This document shows positions 5,866-9,718 of a stretch of 9,718 nt of DNA, piece by piece; positions within the stretch are counted from its first letter, which is position 1; each line of letters opens with the position of its first letter. This DNA comes from Gammaproteobacteria bacterium UBA1119 (lineage in GTDB: Bacteria; Pseudomonadota; Gammaproteobacteria; Pseudomonadales; Azotimanducaceae). The notes below the pieces were generated by a model that did not search any database, was not told where the DNA came from, and saw nothing but the letters and a program-made list of their open reading frames with translations. The translations under genes and the position numbers were made by a program. The stretch is from NCBI GenBank assembly GCA_002313255.1, contig DCBA01000133.1, positions 1 through 9,718 on the forward strand, in the 5' to 3' direction.

Positions 5866-6440
5866 GAACCTGCCTTACGACGTTCGTCCATGAACTCACG
5901 CGCCGCGCTAGCCACGGCCCTCGCACAGTCTCCTGGGGTATCTCCGCCAGCAAACATGTTGAGGCAGTGACCAGCCAGAATGTTTGGGTGCTTCTGCATG
6001 ATCCACCGAAACAGCTCCTGGAAAATGGGTGGATCATCACCTGAAAATGTCACTGCAGAAATTTTGTTCTCGGTCAAAACCATTCGGAATGTGTCGGTTG
6101 CCTCATAGTCCATAGTAGAACCGAAATCATCGATGACCGTGATTGCACAAACGATCTCTTTAGCTTCGAGCGTGCAGGGACGACGGGTCTTTACCTCGTA
6201 GTTAGCAGCCTCAGCCCAGCGCTGGTAGTAGAGAATCGCAACCGTATCTGCATTCTCAGTCATTAAGTTCTTTAGCTTCGTTGCATCCCATGAATAAAAA
6301 GCGGAAATAAAATCTTCGGCAATATTGTCGTTGCCGTAATCGTTTGAGCGAACGTTATCTTCCGCCGCAACTGAAAGTGGCGTCATGGTGAGGATCAATC
6401 CACTCATCAGTATCTTGGCAATATTATTTTCGCTGGGCAC
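5862..6440 (-). CDS. Exported NTF2-like (SnoaL-like) protein, 192 aa
   Basis: A secreted small protein of unrecognised specific function. Residues about 7-26 form a signal peptide (hydrophobic ILMSGLILTMTPLSVAA, cleavage near VAA-ED). The mature part has the layout of an NTF2-like cone: a first helix AEDFISAFYSWDATKLKNLM (41-60), then long strands around 82-100, 113-122 and 126-134, the last containing ISAVTFSGDDPP. A C-terminal extension (about 148-192) holds helices. Four cysteines in the exported part (C89, C98, C159, C172) could form two disulfides. The start is a GTG at 6440 with GGAG 5 nt upstream; the later Met12 would shorten the signal peptide. The stop overlaps the start of the membrane hydroxylase gene by 4 bp, so the two are probably made together. 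The fold call is from pattern only and has moderate certainty; the gene and its export are well supported. Confidence 0.8.
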   Translation of the reverse strand: MPSENNIAKILMSGLILTMTPLSVAAEDNVRSNDYGNDNIAEDFISAFYSWDATKLKNLMTENADTVAILYYQRWAEAANYEVKTRRPCTLEAKEIVCAITVIDDFGSTMDYEATDTFRMVLTENKISAVTFSGDDPPIFQELFRWIMQKHPNILAGHCLNMFAGGDTPGDCARAVASAAREFMDERRKAGS

Positions 6441-6445
6441 TTTTT

Positions 6446-6449
6446 CTCC
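6446..6449 (-). promoter_or_regulatory. Ribosome binding site of the NTF2-like gene
   Basis: GGAG on the minus strand, 5 nt before the GTG at 6440. It supports a GTG start for the exported protein rather than the internal ATG (Met12). Confidence 0.55.
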
Positions 6450-6575
6450 GCATAAGACAAGGGTCTATTCCACCGTTTACTTGACTTCGGACCTACGCCT
6501 CTCGCCGCGCACCATGATGGTTCTTGGGGTTGCTGTTTCGCGAGAATGGGTGTTAGTTCTTCTTATACTCTACTT

Positions 6576-6580
6576 GGGAG
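6576..6580 (+). promoter_or_regulatory. Ribosome binding site of the GFA-family gene
   Basis: GGGAG lies 6 nt before the ATG at 6587 and decides that start over the in-frame TTG at 6581, which sits directly against the site. Confidence 0.65.
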
Positions 6581-6586
6581 TTGGAA

Positions 6587-6988
6587 ATGATTCAGGGGCA
6601 TTGCGAGTGTAATCGCGTTTCATATGAAGCAGATTGTGAAATTTCGGATTTTTCTCATTGTCATTGCTCGCAGTGCCGGCGTCTGCACGGCGCGGCCTAC
6701 GCAACTTTCGCGGGCGTAGAAACTGATAAATTTCGATATCTATCAGGTGAGGAATCTATCCAAACGTATGCGTCGTCTGATGACCATGAGCGTGTATTTT
6801 GTGGCAACTGCGGTTCAAATATTCTCGTCAATGTCGAGGGCGATCCCGAGGTTCTTTATCTGTCTATGGGGGCCGTTAAAGGAAACCCAAGTCTTCCGGA
6901 GGCGTACCACATTTTTGTAGGCTCAAAAGCGCCATGGCATGAAATAACTGATGGTTCTCTGCAATATGATGAGGCTCCTCCGGAATAG
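6587..6988 (+). CDS. GFA-family (CENP-V/GFA domain) zinc protein, 133 aa
   Basis: A small cytosolic protein of the GFA family, named after the glutathione-dependent formaldehyde-activating protein. The zinc-binding cysteines are all in place: G4-H-C6-E-C8, then H24-C25-H-C27-S-Q-C30-R-R-L-H-G35, then F71-C72-G-N-C75-G-S77. The length is normal. The family binds two zinc ions and often sits in glutathione-linked detoxification contexts. True formaldehyde activation has been questioned for many members, so the activity here is open. The gene is divergent from the NTF2-like/hydroxylase operon (146 bp between starts) and 135 bp upstream of the YghU-like transferase on the same strand; a glutathione link between the two is plausible. 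One hand-counted 60-base line in the gene has 38% G+C, lower than most neighbours. A TATACT stretch at 6564-6569 lies too close to the ribosome binding site to be a likely -10 box. Confidence 0.93.
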   Translation: MIQGHCECNRVSYEADCEISDFSHCHCSQCRRLHGAAYATFAGVETDKFRYLSGEESIQTYASSDDHERVFCGNCGSNILVNVEGDPEVLYLSMGAVKGNPSLPEAYHIFVGSKAPWHEITDGSLQYDEAPPE

Positions 6989-7123
6989 GCGAATAATTGA
7001 GAGATTCGGCTATCGAGGTGGCGACTCACCATCTCAGTATGAAGAGACTGATGTAGCGCAGACAATTGTTTACGATTCTGGACGGTCCGATAGGAAATAT
7101 AGGCAACGACACTGGAGTAAAGA
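6989..7123. other. 135-bp spacer between the GFA and yghU-like genes
   Basis: No gene is supported here. It may carry a promoter for the yghU-like gene, but the best pair seen (TTGTTT, 17 bp, GATAGG) has only about 3 of 6 matches per box. GGAG, 6 nt before the ATG at 7124, is the ribosome binding site of the next gene. Confidence 0.45.
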
Positions 7124-7966
7124 ATGACTGATTCCACACCTTATACACCCCCAATGGTCTGGCAATGGGAAAAGGAAAGTGAGAGCCGATTCGCCAACAT
7201 CAACCGACCTGTCGCGGGACCGACCCACGACAAGGAATTACCGGTTGGCAAACATCCGTTGCAGCTTTATTCGCTCGCGACTCCCAATGGCGTCAAGGTC
7301 ACCATGCTACTGGAGGAACTACTGGCAATTGGAAAAGAGGGTGCGGAGTACGATGCATGGCTGATCAATATCGGCCAGGGGGACCAATTCGGCAGCGGCT
7401 TCGTGGATATCAACCCGAATTCGAAGATACCGGCATTGCTCGATCACAGTACAACGCCGCCGACCCGAGTATTCGAATCGGGTGCGATCATGTTGTACCT
7501 GGCGGAGAAATTCGAAGCCTTTATACCGCTGCAGGGGCCGGAGCGTGCCGAGTGCCTTTCTTGGCTTTTCTGGCAGATGGGCAGTGCCCCGTACCTTGGT
7601 GGTGGCTTCGGTCACTTCTACGCCTATGCCCCGGAAAAATGGGAGTATCCGATCAATCGTTATGCGATGGAGATCAAGCGGCAACTGGATGTGCTTGATC
7701 GCGACCTGGCATCGCGCCGGTTCCTGTGTGGTGATGAGTACAACATTGCCGATATGGCAACCTACAGTTGGTATGGTCAGCTGGTACTCACCGGTCTGTA
7801 TGAATCCAAAGAATTTCTCGATGTGGCGTCTTATACCAACGTAGTGCGATGGGCGACCGAAATCCACGAACGACCAGCCGTACGACGCGGAAGAAAGATT
7901 AATCGAGCCAGTAAGAACGGTTTGAAAGAGCGGCACGATGCCAGCGATTTGGATGCTCTCGGTTAG
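7124..7966 (+). CDS. yghU: YghU-type glutathione S-transferase / disulfide-bond oxidoreductase, 280 aa
   Basis: The protein follows E. coli YghU closely along its whole length, recognised from memory. The N-terminal extension contains FANINRPVAGPTHDK (23-37) and LPVGKHPLQLYSLATPNG (39-56), then AEYDAWLINIG (74-84), GFVDINPNSKIPAL (92-105), VFESGAIMLYLAEKF (116-130), GGGFGHFYAYAP (159-170) and the C-terminal ERPAVRRGR (249-257) and ERHDASD (269-275). YghU belongs to the Nu-class GSTs, which bind two glutathione molecules and have disulfide-bond reductase and organic-peroxide reductase activity; the TPNG motif (T53, N55) and E118-S119 are the glutathione contacts. It is cytosolic. The ATG at 7124 has GGAG 6 nt upstream, and the N-terminus begins MTD as in E. 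coli. It follows the GFA gene on the same strand and is convergent with the TPR lipoprotein gene. Confidence 0.96.
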   Translation: MTDSTPYTPPMVWQWEKESESRFANINRPVAGPTHDKELPVGKHPLQLYSLATPNGVKVTMLLEELLAIGKEGAEYDAWLINIGQGDQFGSGFVDINPNSKIPALLDHSTTPPTRVFESGAIMLYLAEKFEAFIPLQGPERAECLSWLFWQMGSAPYLGGGFGHFYAYAPEKWEYPINRYAMEIKRQLDVLDRDLASRRFLCGDEYNIADMATYSWYGQLVLTGLYESKEFLDVASYTNVVRWATEIHERPAVRRGRKINRASKNGLKERHDASDLDALG

Positions 7967-7983
7967 CTCGAATGAGTGTCCGT

Positions 7984-8011
7984 TTTTTGGGTTCTTTGAC
8001 CTAAGCAAAAA
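7984..8011. terminator. Possible weak bidirectional terminator
   Basis: In the 63-bp gap between the convergent yghU-like and TPR genes, TTTTTG (7984-7989) pairs with CAAAAA (8006-8011), and GGT (7990-7992) pairs with ACC (7999-8001). The stem is AT-rich and interrupted by a 4-nt bulge. The location suits a shared terminator; the stability is poor. Confidence 0.25.
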
Positions 8012-8029
8012 CCAAGATTAGGGACCTAT

Positions 8030-9718
8030 TTATAGATGCGAGGCTGTCAAAGCGACGTCCGCTGTCGTCCAGGCGTTCTGCCACTGGTTGAACACCTGGA
8101 CGGCCTCGGTTTGCTTGTTCTGGGCAGCCAATGCTTGATGTAAACCAAACAGTGACCAGCCGTTGTTCTGGTTCCAGCGCAAATCCCGCCGATAAACCTC
8201 TTCTGCTGCTTCGGGCTGGCCAGCTTTCAGGAGGGCAGCGCCCAAATAGTGGCGCATCGGCTGTGCCCAGTCAGGTGGCTCGGTATAGTTGTTCTGATCC
8301 TCGATTGCCACGCCTGCGCGAAACGCTTCGATGGCTCCCGATAGATCGCCCTGAGCCATTAATGTTTCACCTTCAAGGCCGAAAGCCGCCAACTGCAACA
8401 CGGCTGAGGCAGGGGTGGCACCGACCCTGTAGTCATCTGCGTTGGGTGCTTCTGCGATCGTTTTCAGTTTAGCCAACTGCTGCAGTGCCGCGTTCATATT
8501 CCCTTTGGCCACATGAGCGCTGCCAAGCGCGTAGGACCATATACCGTCCAGGTAAGGTGTGCCTTGATGAGCTGGTGTCAAGGTGAGCAATTCATCCCAT
8601 TTGCCGAAAATCTTCAGCACCAGCCAGGGGGCCGACACACGCTTTTGTCCTCCCCGAACCATGACGGCATCGCCCGTTATCCGGTTGGCCATACGCCACC
8701 CGGTTTCGATGGCGGTTTTGTAGTTGCCTTGCACGGTGGCTGCGTAACGAATGAAGTCGAGAGCATGGCCTGCGTGGATGCGGTGTGACAGTGGATAGGT
8801 GCCAGTGCTCGGCAGCGGGTGATCTCCCCACAGCTCGGCGAACTGTTGGTCCACTGCTTGAGAACGCACGTTATTGTCGATGGCTTTCCCGTATTGGCCG
8901 ATTCGTACATATATATGAGCCGGCATGTGGACCACATGACCGGCAATGGGCAGCGTCGCCTCAAGAGCATCAGCGGACACGAGCGCACGTTCAGGTTTAA
9001 GAGACGCTTCGATCAGATGAATGTGCAGATGCAGCACACCGGGATGCGATAGATTTTGGGCAATGTTGTATTCCAGCGCCTCGGCGACGGGAATGGTTTC
9101 AGCCTTGGGGTTGCCTTCGTTGTCCCAATAGTCCCATCGTCTGATGGACATATAGCTGGCGGCATAGAGCGCGGTGATGTCGGGGTCGTCCGGATATTCA
9201 TGGTTCAGCCTGCGCATAGCCGTTAGGTATGCCTGATCCCTGTCATCGTGGTCAGGGATAGTCTGCTGGTCATATAGCACGTGCAGTGCGCGGATCAACT
9301 TTGCTTCTAGTGGGCTGGCACGTTCGATTCTTTCCAAGGCATCGTTGATGGCCTTAAGACCTTCACCTTTCGGGTCGTCTGGCATCCGTGCGTAGCGTGA
9401 ATTGGGATTTGGCCCCATTGCATGGGCCATGCCCCAAAAAGGCATCGGATGATCGGGGTCCATACGAGCGGCTTCCTGATAAGACGCTATAGATTCCGGG
9501 AAGTAAAATCCCCAGGCTAGGCGTAAACCCTGGTCGAAGAAGGCCTGTGCTTGAGGGTTCTGCGTTGAAATTGTGCGACTGTAAGTGCCGCTACCCTGTA
9601 CCAGCACGGCGTGTGCCTGTTCTGAATCGGGTTTGATTGACTGCTGGTCAACGCAGGCGGCACAGAGGGGCAATAATGCCGCGAGGTACCAGATTTTATT
9701 CAATTTATTCCCACTCAA
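8030..9718 (-). CDS. TPR-repeat lipoprotein with conserved His motifs, 5' end at window edge
   Basis: A large envelope protein made of helical tetratricopeptide-type repeats. The N-terminus (KLNKIWYLAALLPLCAAC) is a lipoprotein-like signal with the acceptor Cys near residue 22; the lipobox is imperfect, with Cys at -3. Repeat-like segments include about 57-90 (FFDQGLRLAWGFYFPESIASYQ region), 205-225, 245-285, 395-420, 450-475 and 486-515. Two His-rich motifs, H225-P-G-V-L-H230-L-H-I-H234 and H261-V-V-H264-M-P-A-H267-I-Y, match a recurrent family of bacterial TPR proteins (HMPSHIF-type motif) of unknown function. Clustered His residues suggest metal or ligand binding, which is inference. As read here the frame begins with a TTG at the very edge. 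The true start could lie outside, or be the TTG at 9703, which gives a shorter, cleaner signal. It is convergent with the yghU-like gene; no neighbour in view explains its role. Confidence 0.88.
   Translation of the reverse strand: MSGNKLNKIWYLAALLPLCAACVDQQSIKPDSEQAHAVLVQGSGTYSRTISTQNPQAQAFFDQGLRLAWGFYFPESIASYQEAARMDPDHPMPFWGMAHAMGPNPNSRYARMPDDPKGEGLKAINDALERIERASPLEAKLIRALHVLYDQQTIPDHDDRDQAYLTAMRRLNHEYPDDPDITALYAASYMSIRRWDYWDNEGNPKAETIPVAEALEYNIAQNLSHPGVLHLHIHLIEASLKPERALVSADALEATLPIAGHVVHMPAHIYVRIGQYGKAIDNNVRSQAVDQQFAELWGDHPLPSTGTYPLSHRIHAGHALDFIRYAATVQGNYKTAIETGWRMANRITGDAVMVRGGQKRVSAPWLVLKIFGKWDELLTLTPAHQGTPYLDGIWSYALGSAHVAKGNMNAALQQLAKLKTIAEAPNADDYRVGATPASAVLQLAAFGLEGETLMAQGDLSGAIEAFRAGVAIEDQNNYTEPPDWAQPMRHYLGAALLKAGQPEAAEEVYRRDLRWNQNNGWSLFGLHQALAAQNKQTEAVQVFNQWQNAWTTADVALTASHL

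Noticed and set aside
6564..6569. TATACT as a -10 box for the GFA gene
   Set aside because: Transcription would begin on top of the ribosome binding site, and no -35 box is found 17 bp upstream.
7072..7101. TTGTTT and GATAGG as a promoter for the yghU-like gene
   Set aside because: The spacing is 17 bp but each box matches the consensus at only about half the positions, which is too weak to list.
7319..8008. Long minus-strand open frame opposite the yghU-like gene (229 codons)
   Set aside because: It is a shadow of a strongly conserved plus-strand gene, with no family motifs of its own.

Overview
The window reads as a piece of a proteobacterial chromosome, most likely an uncultured or marine gammaproteobacterium. 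This is inference: the clearest family match is an E. coli YghU-type glutathione S-transferase, accompanied by a GFA-family protein, Shine-Dalgarno-led genes and a TPR lipoprotein with a typical export signal. There is no rRNA, tRNA, CRISPR array, insertion sequence or phage gene, and no recognisable transcription regulator. Ten protein genes are well supported; the first is cut by the left edge and the last abuts the right edge.

Layout, left to right: (1) the N-terminal 244 residues of an exported type I sulfatase (minus), preceded by a RidA/YjgF-family gene (minus). (2) Divergent from these, a PhyH-like Fe(II)/2-oxoglutarate dioxygenase (plus, TTG start). (3) A small AT-rich minus-strand gene whose product carries the HDxxH-x11-E metal motif of the ubiquinone protein Coq4, divergent from a luciferase-like monooxygenase (LLM) family flavin oxidoreductase (plus). 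(4) Convergent with the latter, a membrane-anchored alpha/beta hydrolase (minus). (5) A two-gene minus-strand operon with a 4-bp overlap: an exported NTF2-like protein followed by an integral-membrane sterol desaturase/fatty acid hydroxylase. (6) A plus-strand pair, a GFA-family zinc protein and the YghU-like glutathione S-transferase. (7) A large TPR lipoprotein (minus) with conserved His motifs.

Most of the genes encode single enzymes: a sulfatase, an oxygenase, a flavin oxidoreductase, a hydrolase, a lipid hydroxylase and glutathione-linked proteins. They change strand repeatedly, which suggests an accessory metabolic region built from small transcription units rather than one long pathway operon. 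The only strongly coupled unit is the NTF2-like/hydroxylase pair. Hand counts on single 60-base lines gave 38-42% G+C in the Coq4-like gene and 38% in the GFA gene, against 62-67% in the dioxygenase and LLM genes, so the region looks mosaic.

No clearly new multi-gene system is proven here. The best candidates for a second look are the orphan, AT-rich Coq4-like protein and the secreted NTF2-like/lipid hydroxylase pair. The His-motif TPR lipoprotein comes next.
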